This document shows positions 51,868 to 62,559 of a stretch of DNA of 64,000 nucleotides, piece after piece. The translations under genes were made by a program, and so were the position numbers. Each line of letters starts with the position of its first letter. Positions within the stretch are counted from its first letter, which is position 1. The stretch comes from Lichenostomus cassidix. Lineage: Eukaryota > Chordata > Aves > Passeriformes > Meliphagidae. Where the stretch lies: positions 13,766,293-13,830,292 of the forward strand of contig CM039210.1 of the NCBI GenBank assembly GCA_008360975.2. Reading direction: 5' to 3'. The notes below the pieces were generated by a model. That model was given only the letters and a program-made list of their open reading frames with translations, made no database searches and had not been told where the DNA came from.

Positions 51868-54090
51868 TGTCAGGGTTTGACCCTGACTAAATGCTGACAC
51901 TCTAGTTCTTTTTTGCTACAGAAAAAAAATGTAAAAATACACATCAATCTCGTGAGTTAAATGAGATAGGACATTGCTAGGAGGACGCACGAAAAGAGGG
52001 CAAACAGGCTCTAACTTAAAGTTGCAAAAAAAAGTGATTTAATTACTTAACAGAGTTGGAGGATAAATGCAAGGCAAAAATAAACTTTTCATACACTATT
52101 TTTGTTCACTCCCCCCCCTCTTTCTTACAAACTCATTTTATTCACTCCCTTTTCTCTTTTTAACTAACAAGCTCGGGTAGGGAGGCAGGGTGTGGGTATT
52201 TTCTCAGTTCACAGAGAAGATTTATAAATCTATTCATCACCACAATTCTACTATAAATACTCTTTATCTCTATTTGTTTCTCTCTCTCTCTAGACAGTTT
52301 TTCTGCTCTCACTCTCCACTTTTTTAAGAAGCAGTCTCTGCGCTCACCCTCCTTCCCTCTTTCTAAACCAGCAAGACAGACAGGGGGCAGGTTGAAGGGT
52401 GTTCTGGTCAGTCCAATCAGGGAGAGTGAAGTTGTAAGGGTCCGGCGGGGTCCGGCCGCCTCAGTCCCAATGGCTTCCGGGGCTTCGGGAGACCTCGGGG
52501 GCCTCACCTGGGCCCAAGCTCTCAGCCCTCCCGGCTGTTCAGCTCTGTCCCAGAGGCGGCTGCGGTCAGCCTCAGTGTTCCCAGGCTCGCTCCTTGGAGC
52601 GGCAGGGACCACGCGGCGGAGGCGGGTGCCTGCCGGGCAGGAAAGCCGTGGAGTCGCTGGTCGCTTCCCGTGATAAAGAAAGTGCGACGAGCTGAGAGTC
52701 AGCAGTGTGCAGTTTATTAAGGAGAAGCGGCGCGGGGGAGGCACACTGGGGGCTCTCGGGTGGGGCGGTCCACGCAGCTACCGGGCGCAGAACCCGGCGG
52801 GGCTGGGGTCGCGGCCACACCACACCGAGAGAACAAAGGGAGGGGGTTTTTAGGGGGAAATACGGGGTTTCCCGGGGAGGAACAACAGGGGCGGAGCCAA
52901 CGGGGCTCCGGGACAACATGAGGGACAAGCGGGGGAGCAAATGAAGTATAAGTAGGGAGGGGATTATAAGCAACTCATGGGGGAAGCCCGGCAACAGAAC
53001 ATTCTAGTGAGGGTAAGCAGCGGGGGCGGTGCTAAGGGCGGGGAAGCGAACTTTAAACCAATAAGATTAGGAAAAACTTTCCAGGGGAGGGAGAGAGCAG
53101 TTTACGGCCCGGCCTCCTCTGAGTCCCAGGCGATGGCATCCTCGGCAGCGTCCCCGTGGATTACGCCGACCGCCGGCCTCGGGGACTCGGGATCTGCAGC
53201 ATCGGGCCGCCGCACCCCCACAGGAGAGGAGTTCTCTACTTAGCCATGGGGTCCCTCCCACAAGAGACAGTCGTCTGGGAGCTTCTTTGGCGTGGGTTTA
53301 ATCTCACGAGCAACATCCCACCCGAATTCTGCTGCAATGTGAGTCTTCTTGTCTATAAAGTGCAGACTCTCCCGAGCTGAGGCCACGCTGCTTTCATCCC
53401 AGGAGCAAGGCTTTTTTCTCCCTTGCAAGGCTTCTGTAGCTTTAACTCTTTCAATGAGACTCCAAACTGGATCACAGCTCTCTCCAGGCATCTACCTGCT
53501 CTTCTGGCATGGGCTGTGTGTCGCTGTTGAGCAGCTAGCAGAGTAATGAAGGCACCAGTTCTCAGTGGCAAGAAGGAATGACCTTTATTGCTTTGATTTC
53601 ATCATATATATAGAGTTTTCAAAAGTCACCCAGATTGGTCGGTCAGAAGCCTTCCCCCAGGCCTGATTGGCCAGGCTTGCACCGTCCAAGTTCTGGGACA
53701 CTGTTCTAATAACATCCAAACTTTATCTTTATTTATAAAACACAAGAAGAATTCTCATGGGAAAAGCCTGTGCTAGCCACAGCTGTGGGTAGATTTCTGC
53801 ATCTTTGTGGACTCCATGGGCTGCAGGGGAAACCTCCTGCTCCCCCCATGGCCTCTACCACGGCTAGCAAAGAGTTTTCAGCTCCGGCGCCTGGAGCACT
53901 AGAGCGCCTCCTCCCTCACCTTCTTCACTGACCTTGGCGTCTCCATGCTGTTCTCTTTCTACATATTTTTACCTCCACCTCCTCCTCCTCCTCTAACTAC
54001 AAAGAAGTGAAAGAAGTGCGTGTCTGCTTTGTTTTAATTTCTTTTTAAATATGTTTTCACAGAGGCGTAACTAGCACTTTTAATTAGCTC
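51868..54090 (-). mobile_element. ERVK-like LTR region, family K (possibly two LTRs)
   Basis: Starts TGTCAGGGTTTGACCC, comparable to 14783. It contains GC-rich CpG-dense DNA at 52430-53230, a second possible LTR start with reverse poly(A) signal (TGATAAAG at 52671, GTTTATTAAGG at 52710) and the diagnostic CATGGGGTCCCTCCCAC block at about 53245. The remainder to 54090 (CACAGAGGCG at 54058) also fits the ERVK LTR style, and a CCTCCTCCTCCTCCTC run is at 53978. Cut by the ERVL at 54091. Internal borders unresolved. Confidence 0.5.
53519..53781 (-). mobile_element. Short ERVK-like solo LTR (family 1)
   Basis: TGTCGCTGTTGAG to GCTAGCCACA with a perfect 6-bp TSD GCTGTG (53513-53518 and 53782-53787). 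Confidence 0.92.
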
Positions 54091-54607
54091 TGTCCTAGGG
54101 TGCAATATAGATGTAGTTAAGTATTCTATTACCACCAGCTGTGGGCCGTTAGCTGCTATCACCTGCTAATGACCCACTCTGGATGACAGGCAATGGGCCA
54201 TCCATTAGCTATTATCAGCTGCTAACGACCCACCCCGCATGACAGGCAATGGGCCATCAGGGACCCACCGTGTGACTCATGGACTTATCCCATTGTGGGA
54301 TGCTCTGCCCAGGAGGGAGGAACCAGGTGTTCCCACGTGGATATAACCTGGCCTTGGAACTGCCTGAGCTAGCCCTGTCCACTGGGTTCCCAGAGGACAA
54401 GAGCTACCACTGGATCTTCAGCTGGAGACTAGACCTTCACAGGATCACCACTTCAACTGGACTACTTCAGTTGGACTGCTACTACCACCCTAACAGGGTG
54501 TTAGGTTGTATCTGACTTTGTCAGTGTTTTTCCTTGTATTATTTCACTTATTTTTAATTTCAATCTTGACTTGTGATCTCCCACTGGTTTGTTTTCAAAC
54601 CAAGACA
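54091..54607 (+). mobile_element. ERVL 5' LTR
   Basis: 517 bp, TGTCCTAGGGTGC to AAACCAAGACA. The GTTAGCTGCTATCACCTGCT and CATTAGCTATTATCAGCTGC blocks form an imperfect internal repeat, also in the 3' LTR. Confidence 0.93.
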
Positions 54608-54612
54608 TATTT

Positions 54613-54630
54613 TTGCGCCCAACGTAGGGC
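54613..54630 (+). promoter_or_regulatory. ERVL primer-binding site (tRNA-Lys-like)
   Basis: TTGCGCCCAACGTAGGGC differs at two positions from the tRNA-Lys1,2-type PBS known from MMTV-like viruses. It lies five bases after the 5' LTR. Confidence 0.65.
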
Positions 54631-54662
54631 ACGACCTGGGGAAACTCAGAAATCCTATCACC

Positions 54663-56303
54663 ATGATGCTCAGCTTATCTATATGGGTACTGTATCTCGC
54701 TCTCTATATTTTTCCTCAAATGGGATACTATCTGCCCGTCATATTGCTCCTGTTGCGACCAGGGAATGGCATGAGAATTGCTCTATTGGTTTATTATGCC
54801 TATGGCATGGTTACCTGTGAGGCAATGAACACCATTCGTTATACATACTCGACTTTCTCTGCCTGGCCTAACCTGAGCTGCTTCGTCTGGGATCTCATCA
54901 GCAATCGCACCCACCCTCTGGGGCTAGGAGGAGAGAGCGGTTTCTTCCAGCCTTTCAGGTCAGGCACAGCCATTTTTGACAATATTGAGTTCTCTCTGGA
55001 TGCTAGGGATGGCATAATCTTTTTGTTAGTTCTGTTTTCTTTGACCAGCACCGTTTACCTCATGCTGAAGAACAGAACAATACTTTGTCTTCTTGAGGAG
55101 GAGAAACGAAGCAAGTCAGCAGGCAAGAGGAAAAGAACCAAAGGAGCAGTCAATGTCTCAACACAGACCATTGCCGAATCAGAACAGCCAAAGCCAGTAG
55201 CGGTTGCCCCCGTCTAGAAAAAGAAATCCAAGAGCAAGTCAGTCCGCACAGCGACTGATGAGGATGCGGCAGGACCATCTCACCAAGCAGAAGAGACAGA
55301 GCCAGAGATCATCACTCGCTCTCTATCCCTGGGGGAGCTGCGTGACCTACGGAGGGAATTCACCCGGCAGGCGAATGAGTCCATGTTGACCTGGCTGCTC
55401 CGTATCTGGGACGCCGCAGCTAATGACACTATTCTGGATGGAAGTGAGGCCAGACAACTGGGATCCCTGTCTCAGGATGTGGTCATTGACCAGGGGATTG
55501 CGAAAACCCAGGAAACTCTCAGCCTCTGGCGGCGATTGCTACTGAGTGTACGGGACAGATACCTGGGCAAAGAAGACCTCCAGATGCACCAAAGGAAATG
55601 GAACACAATAGAACAAAGTATCCGATGCCTGAGGGAATTGGCCGTGCTAGAGATCATTTTCTCAGACAACGAGAGATTCCCCAAGAGCCCAGATAATGTC
55701 CGGTGCATTTCACAAATGTGGCTAAGATTTGCGCGGCTCGGACCAGAGATATACTCTCGTTACCTGGCAACATTGCAGTGGAGGGAAGGCGAAGACCAGG
55801 TGGGCGTGTTAGCAAACAAACTGAGAATTTATGAGGACACTGTCACCGCCCCACTACGCACCCAGGTCTCATCGGTAGAAACAAACCTGGCCGAGCAAGT
55901 CCGGAGATTGATTGAAGAGAGCCATCAGAAACTAAGGAAAGAGCTCACAGAAAGATTTTTCCATGCCACACCAAAACCAACCCGAGTCTCTGCCATCAGG
56001 AGCAGACGTACTCCAGCCAGGGAAAGAAAACAAACTCCACGACGTGACCTCTGGTTTTTCCTTCAAGAGCATGGGGAAGACATGAGGAAGTGGGATAGGA
56101 AACCCACCTCCACCTTAGCAGCCCGGGTACGTGAATTGAAAACAGAAACATCCACTTCAAGAAGCTCATCTAGGTACAACACTGCCCCAGTCTCTTGTGG
56201 ACAGAACCCCCGACAGAATGGAAATGATAATATGACTGATCCTCTTGAAGGAACCTCAGGAACACATTTACAGAAGAACATCGTGCACCAAAAACAGGAT
56301 TAG
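54663..56303 (+). pseudogene. gag: ERVL gag-like ORF with N-terminal membrane segments
   Basis: The ATG at 54663 (ACCATGATG) is chosen over a frame opening inside the LTR. The first ~184 residues are unusual for Gag: hydrophobic segments at about 3-16 and 22-31, a weaker one at 38-50 and a clear one at 117-134 (GIIFLLVLFSLTSTVYLML). A basic Lys/Arg-rich stretch and a TAG at 55215-55217 follow. The same frame continues with an acidic linker and a capsid-like helical region (from about 55383, IWDAAANDTI, RCLRELAVLEIIFS, SQMWLRFARLGPEIYSRYL), then Arg-rich text to TAG at 56301-56303. No zinc knuckle or clear major homology region was seen. The gag assignment rests on position and capsid-like text. 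Confidence 0.7.
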
Positions 56304-59300
56304 AGGAGCCCTGCCTCTAGCCAGGTAGAGGAAAGGGGTAATCGGATCTATTGGACTGTGTGGATCCGATGGCCTGGCACGTCTGACCCACAAAGATACA
56401 CGGCTTTGGTTGACACCGGCGCTCAGTGCACCCTGATGCCATCCAGGTATGTGGGGACCGAACCCATTTCTATTTCTGGGGTGACAGGAGGATCCCAGCA
56501 GCTGACTGTACTGGAAGCTGAAGTGAGTTTAACTGGGAATGAGTGGCAGAAACACCCCATTGTGACTGGTCCAGACGCCCCATGCATCCTCGGCATAGAT
56601 TATCTCAGGAGTGGATATTTCAAAGACCCAAAGGGACATCGCTGGGCTTTTGGGATAGCAGCCATAGAGACAGAAGACATAAGACAACTGAATACCCTGC
56701 CTGGTCTCTCAGACAACCCATCTGCTGTAGGACTACTGAGAATTGAAGAACAGCGGGTACCAATCGCTACAGCAACAGTGCACCGCCGGCAATACCGCAC
56801 TGACAGAGACTCTGTGGCCCCCATCCATAAGATGATTTGGGAACTGGAGAGCCAAGGGGTGGTCAGCAAGGCTCACTCACCCTTTAACAGCCCTATATGG
56901 CCGGTGCGTAAGTCCAGTGAAGAATGGAGACTGACAGTGGATTACCATGGCCTGAATGAAGTCACACCACCACTGAGTGCTGCTGTGCCGGACATGTTGG
57001 AACTTCAGTACGAGCTGGAATCCAAGGCAGCGAAGTGGTATGCGACCATCGACATTGCCAACGCCTTTTTCTCCATTCCTCTGGCAGCAGAGTGCAGACC
57101 TCAGTTTGCTTTCACCTGGAGAGGTGTGCAGTACACGTGGAACCGATTGCCCCAGGGGTGGAAACACAGTCCCACCATCTGCCATGGACTGATCCAGGCT
57201 GCACTGGAGAAGGGTGAGGCTCCAGAACATCTGCAGTATATTGATGACATCATTGTGTGGGGGGACACAGCAACGGAAGTATTTGGGAAAGGAGAGAAAA
57301 TCATCAGAATTCTCCTGGAAGCCGGTTTCGCCATCAAGAAGAGTAAAGTCAAGGGACCTGCCCGAGAGATCCAGTTCCTGGGAGTAAAGTGGCAAGACGG
57401 ACGGCGTCAGATTCCTTCTGAGGTCATCAATAAGATCATCGCGATGTCTCCACCAACCAACAAGAAGGAGACGCAAGCCTTCCTAGGCGCCATAGGCTTT
57501 TGGAGAATGCACATCCCTGAGTACAGCCAGATCGTGAGTCCTCTCTACCTCATAACCCGCAAGAAGAACGATTTCCACTGGGGCCCTGAACAGCAGCAAG
57601 CCTTCACCCAGATCAAACAGGAGATCGCTCATGCGGTAGCCCTGGGACCAGTCAGGACAGGACTAGAGGTAAAGTATGTGCTTTACTCTGCAGCCGGGAG
57701 CCATGGTCTGTCCTGGAGCCTTTGGCAGAAGGTGCCTGGCGAGACCCGAGGTCGACCACTGGGATTCTGGAGTCGAAGTTACAGAGGGTCTGAAGTCAAC
57801 TACACTCCCACCGAGAAAGAAATCTTAGCAGCTTACGAAGGAGTCCAAGCCGCCTCAGAGGTGATCGGCACAGAAACACAACTTCTCCTTGCACCCCGAC
57901 TGCCAGTGCTGGGGTGGATGTTCAAGGGAAGGGTTCCCTCCACCCACCATGCCACTGATGCCACGTGGAGCAAATGGATTGCCCTCATCACACAGCGCGC
58001 CCGTATTGGAAACCCGAATCGCCCTGGGATTCTGGAAATTATAACAAACTGGCCTGAAGGTGAGACTTTTAAATTATCTTCAGAAGATGCAGAGGAGCAA
58101 GTAGCACGTGCTGAGGAAGCACCCCCGTATAATGAACTGCCAGGGAGTGAAAGACGCTATGCCCTCTTCACCGATGGGTCCTGCCGAATTGTAGGCGCAG
58201 ATCGGAAATGGAAAGCTGCAGTATGGAGCCCCACATGACAAGCTGTACAGGCTACTGAGGGACAAGGTGGATCGAGCCAGGTCGCGGAGCTTAAAGCCAT
58301 CCAACTGGCTTTGGATATTGCCGAACGAGAGAAATGGCCAAGGCTTTATCTCTACACTGACTCTTGGATGGTAGCCAATGCACTGTGGGGATGGTTAGAT
58401 CGCTGGAGAAAGGCTAACTGGCAGCGCAGAGGAAAACCCATCTGGGCCGCTGAGATTTGGCAGGACATCGCCGCCCGGGCAGGAAAGCTGACTGTGAAAG
58501 TTCGACACGTGGATGCACATGTACCTAAGAGTCGGGCTAATGAAGAGCATCGTAACAACGAGCAGGTGGACCGAGCTGCCAAGGTGGAAGTGTCACAGGT
58601 GGATCTGGACTGGCAGCACAAAGGAGAATTATTTCTAGCTTGTTGGGCCCATGATGCCTCTGGTCATCAAGGGAGAGATGCGACATACAGGTGGGCTCGT
58701 GACCGAGGGGTGGACTTGACCATGGACAACATCTCACAGGTCATCCACAGCTGTGAGACTTGTGCTGCAATCAAACAGGCCAAGCGGGTGAAGCCTCTGT
58801 GGTATGGTGGACGATGGACAAAGTACAGGTATGGGGAAGTATGGCAAGTTGACTACATCACACTTCCCCAAACCCGCCAAGGAAAGCGCTACGTGTTGAC
58901 CATGGTGGAAGCAACCACAGGATGGTTAGAGACCTACCCTGTGCCTCATGCTACTGCCTGGAACACCATCTTGGGTCTGGAAAAGCAAGTCCTGTGGAGA
59001 CATGGTACCCCTGAGAGAATCGAGTCTGACAATGGAACCCATTTCAAGAATGGCCTCATAAGCACCTGGGCTAGAGAACACGGAATTGAATGGATATACC
59101 ACATCCCCTATCATGCACCAGCTGCTGGGAAAGTTGAACGGTGCAACGGAATACTTAAGACAACTTTGAAGGCACTTGGCGGGGGAACCTTCAAAAATTG
59201 GGAACTGAACTTAGCAAAGGCCACCTGGATGGTTAACACAAGGGGTTCTATCAATCGAGCCGGTCCTGCCGAATCCGAACCTTTGCACACAGTGGATGGA

Positions 59301-59522
59301 GATAAAGTCCCTGTGGTACACGTAAGAGGTTTCTTAGGAAAGACTGTTTGGATTAGTCCCACCTCAGGCAAAGGCAAACCCATCCGTGGAGTGGTTTTTG
59401 CCCAAGGACCTGGTTATACTTGGTGGGTGATGAAGGCAGATGGGGAAACCCGTTGTGTACCACAAGGAGACCTTATCTTGAGTGAGAACTCTGTAGATGG
59501 TAATAGAATAAGGGGTGGATAA
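56304..59522 (+). pseudogene. pol: ERVL pol: protease, RT, RNase H, integrase (one stop)
   Basis: In frame with gag. From M at 56358: protease D19-T-G; RT motif A around D232 (TIDIANAFFSI), PQGWKHSPTICHG, and Y294-I-D-D; RNase H FTDGSCRIVGA at about residue 604. A TGA at 58236-58238 interrupts RNase H, after which the same frame continues to 59522. Integrase, numbered from 58311: H114, H119, C148, C151 zinc finger; D181 (WQVDYITLP), D240 (ESDNGTHF), E276 with 35-residue D-E spacing; C-terminal SH3-like region (GKTVWISPTSGKG, YTWWVMKADG). Every catalytic residue expected is present; only the stop disables it. ERVL-type by its wording and lack of env. Confidence 0.92.
59507..59522 (+). promoter_or_regulatory. 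ERVL polypurine tract
   Basis: AATAAGGGGTGGATAA immediately precedes the 3' LTR and overlaps the pol stop. Confidence 0.6.
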
Positions 59523-60044
59523 TGTCCTAGGTTGCAATATAGATGTAGTTAAGTATTCTATTACCACCAGCTGTGGGCCGTTAGCTGCTATCACCTGCTA
59601 ATGACCCACTCTGGATGACAGGCAATGGGCCATCCATTAGCTATTATCAGCTGCTAACGACCCACCCCGCATGACAGGCAATGGGCCATCAGGGACCCAC
59701 CGTGTGACTCATGGACTTATCTCATCCCATTATGGGATGCTCTGCCCAGGAGGGAGGAGCCAGGTGTTCCCACGTGGATATAACCTGGCCTTGGAACTGC
59801 CTGAGCTAGCCCTGTCTACTGGGTTCCCAGAGGACCAGAGCTACTACTGGATCTTCAGCTGGAGACTAGACCTTCACAGGATCACCGCTTCAACTGGACT
59901 ACCTCAGTTGGACTGCTACTACCACCCTAACAGGGTGTTAGGTTGTATCTGACTTTGTCAGTGCTTTTCCTTGTATTATTTCACTTATTTTTAATTTCAA
60001 TCTTGACTTGTGATCTCCCATTGGTTTGTTTTCAAACCAAGACA
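59523..60044 (+). mobile_element. ERVL 3' LTR
   Basis: 522 bp, TGTCCTAGGTTGC to AAACCAAGACA; differs from the 5' LTR at only a handful of positions by eye, plus a duplicated CTCAT (59722-59728 region). Confidence 0.93.
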
Positions 60045-60878
60045 ATGGTAAAAAGATTAGAGTTGCTATAGCACTTAAGAGGAAAAAGAACATTCATTTA
60101 ACTTACAATCCACCAGGCAACCATGTCCCATTCCTATCTTTTCTACATTTGGACAGGTACATGAGCTAACTTTCTTCTTTCCTCTGTTATTTGTTTCACC
60201 ACTTTTTCATTGTCATCTATTTGCAAACAGCAGTTTGAGTCATTTAGTTTTCTACACATTCCCCCTTCTTCTGCTAATAGATAATCTAATCATATACCTT
60301 GATTCTTAAATGATTTTCCTGAACTTCTGGTAGCAAAAAGAACAATGGTAAGGTTAAGGGTTTTTGCTACTTCTTTTCTTAGGTTTAAGAAAAATGATTC
60401 TCCCACAGCTGGCCTCAACCTAACTGACAATATAATGGTAAGATTATTAAGAAAAACATTTTAATGGTGTAATCTAAAAACCTAATATTATTTTCATATT
60501 GTCTTCTGCACCACTTATGGCAAAAGAAGGCACAGAAACATCTTAACAAAAAAACAACAGCAAGTATTACCCCCCCCTTAACTGGAGATTTGAAAGGAGG
60601 GATACCCACACAGACTATTTCCACAGACAGTTTGTGGTAGGCACACGAGGCTTCTCCCGATGTCAACGCACTGGCTGCTACTCCAGTCCGCTCCTGAGGA
60701 GTGTCAGTCGTGGCTTCCCTTCCTTTTCCTCCAGCTGAGATGTCCAAATCTCCGGAGCCTTAGAGACCCTGACCCGAGTGTGATGGGTCTACTCCTGTTC
60801 AGCTATCTTGATGGCTGTTTCTGTGGTCAGTAACACTTGGAAAGGTCCATGCCACTTCACCGCCAGTGGTGCTTCTTT
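60045..60878 (-). pseudogene. ERV-N possible env start and post-pol region
   Basis: A minus-strand frame at 60415-60747 has a hydrophobic stretch (GGVILAVVFLLRCFCAFFCH) after about 60 residues and lies directly downstream of the ERV-N integrase, where an env leader would be expected. No cleavage site or CX6CC is present. 60045-60414 shows only scattered frames. Identification as env is tentative. Confidence 0.35.
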
Positions 60879-62559
60879 CTATTCTTTAACTAGGATCCAA
60901 TCTCCTGGCTGGATGTTATGAACAGCAAAGTCCAAAGGCAGGGTCTGTGCCAGCTGAGCTTCCTGTCTAAGAGATTTCACAAGAGACAGTATCCTGGCTA
61001 CATATTGTTTTAAATATACATCACTTATTTCCACTCCCCCAAAAGGCTGAGAATTAAAAGGGCAAGGAATTCCAAACATCAATTCAAACGGAGATAATTG
61101 AATATCTCCTCTGGGTCTGGCCCTTATTCTTGTCAAAGCCAGTGGCAAAAGCTGTACCCATGGCATCTTAGTTTCTATCACCAGCTTCAAAAGGTGTTTC
61201 TTTATTTCTCCATTCATTCTTTCTACCTGACCCGAGCTCTAGGGGTTCCATGGGATATGGAGGTTCCATTGTAGTGTTAAAGCAGCCATAACTCCTTGAA
61301 GGATCTTTCTTGTGAAATGAGTTCCCCTATCTGAGTCTATTGCTTCCACAATCCCATATCTTGGAATTATTTGTTCCAAAAATACCTTAATAACTGATCC
61401 TGTAGTTGCTGAAACAGTTGGGAATGCTTCTGGCCACCCTGTTAGCTGACATACTATTACCAGAAGATATTTAAATCTTGCCACTCATGGTATTGCAGTA
61501 AAATCCTCCTGGCATCTTTGGAAGGGGTGTACAGCCCAAGGCCTTCCTGCCCTGGCAGTTTTCTTTGTAACCCTGTTATTGGCTTTAGCACAAATAAAGC
61601 AACCTTCAATAGCTCACTTTGCCAGAGTAAAAAGACCCACAGCAGCATCTATTTTGAGGAAGGCCCCTGCCAATCTTCAAGACCCTTAATGACTTCTTTC
61701 ATTGAGTTGTTTTAATATTTGTAAGGCCAGAGCCTTTGTTATCCATTGTTTACCATTCCTTATAAACTAATTATCTTCTCTTTCCTCTGCCCCACTATTT
61801 TTAATTATTTCAGTCTCTTCTGGCTTAAAAGAGTTTCTCTGGCAGTGGTGGGGCTACTGGGAGCAAAGGGAGGATCTTAGAGATTTCTGGCAACAGTGCT
61901 GCTTTCTGAGCTTCTTCATCAGCCAGTTGGTTACCTATTGCTTCCTCTGAGCACCCTGCCTGGTGTCCTCTAATGTGTATTATTGCCACCTCTTTTGGTA
62001 AATTCACCGATTCCAATAGGCAAAAAAATTAAGCTTTCATGTGCTAATGTTTTTCCCCTGCAGATTAATAAACCTCTTTCTTCCCATAATTTCCCAAGTG
62101 CATGTATCACCCCATATGCATATTTAGAATCAGTAAAAATATTCACTATCTTGTCCCAATATAATTCACAGGCTCTTACAAGTGCATACAGCTCTGCTGT
62201 TTGAGTTGACCATGTGGACGGCAACCTCCCCCTTTCTTTTCATTTCCTTTCATTAATGACAGCGTATCCTGTAACTCACATCTCTTGAAGACCTATCAAT
62301 AAACACATTTTCTCCCTCTGGCCAGGGAGCGTCTCATAAATCTTCCTTAGCCTGGGTCAGGAGATTTATCACTTGAATGCAGTCATAGGTTTCTTCCTGG
62401 ACCCCCTCTTCATGGTCGTTCAAACAGGAGGCTGGGTTAAACCCTTCTCCAGTTCTCAATTCTAAATTCTCCTGTTTCATTATGTAAGATTCATACTGTA
62501 ATAACCAAGCGTTGATCATCCACTTAGAGGGTCTTTCAGTTATCAAAGCTTTAACTTGA
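60879..62559 (-). pseudogene. pol: ERV-N gammaretrovirus-like pol: RNase H and integrase
   Basis: Minus strand, decayed. RNase H is at about 61825-62224 (TQTAELYALVRACELYWDKI, FTDSKYAYGVIHALG, HIRGHQAGCSEEAIGNQLAD). The integrase zinc finger region is near 61540-61650 in broken form. The core is at 61239-61484 (LVIVCQLTGWPEAFP, IDSDRGTHFTRKI). The C-terminal part is at 60879-61217 (SPFELMFGIPCP, PGDWILVKE). 62334-62546 is RT-connection-like. It is cut at 62560 by an E-type LTR and resumes at 63911. Similar in style to ERV-B but a separate, older copy. Confidence 0.8.

Larger units (their letters stand above)
54091..60044 (+). mobile_element. Nearly complete ERVL provirus
   Basis: 5' LTR 54091-54607, PBS 54613-54630, gag-like 54663-56303, pol 56304-59522, 3' LTR 59523-60044; no env and no dUTPase after integrase. 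All coding sequence from 54663 to 59522 is in one reading frame with just three stops: TAG 55215, TAG 56301 and TGA 58236. LTRs are very similar. The flanks AGCTC and ATGGT do not form a TSD although solo LTRs of this family do, so one end may have been rearranged. Confidence 0.92.

Noticed and set aside
52160..53243. Several 80-194-codon frames in CpG-rich DNA
   Set aside because: Both strands are open because of base composition inside an ERVK-like LTR region; no domain or start context.
54573..54662. ERVL gag starting at GTG 54573 inside the LTR
   Set aside because: This only extends the frame through LTR and PBS sequence; the first ATG after the PBS (54663) is the sensible start.
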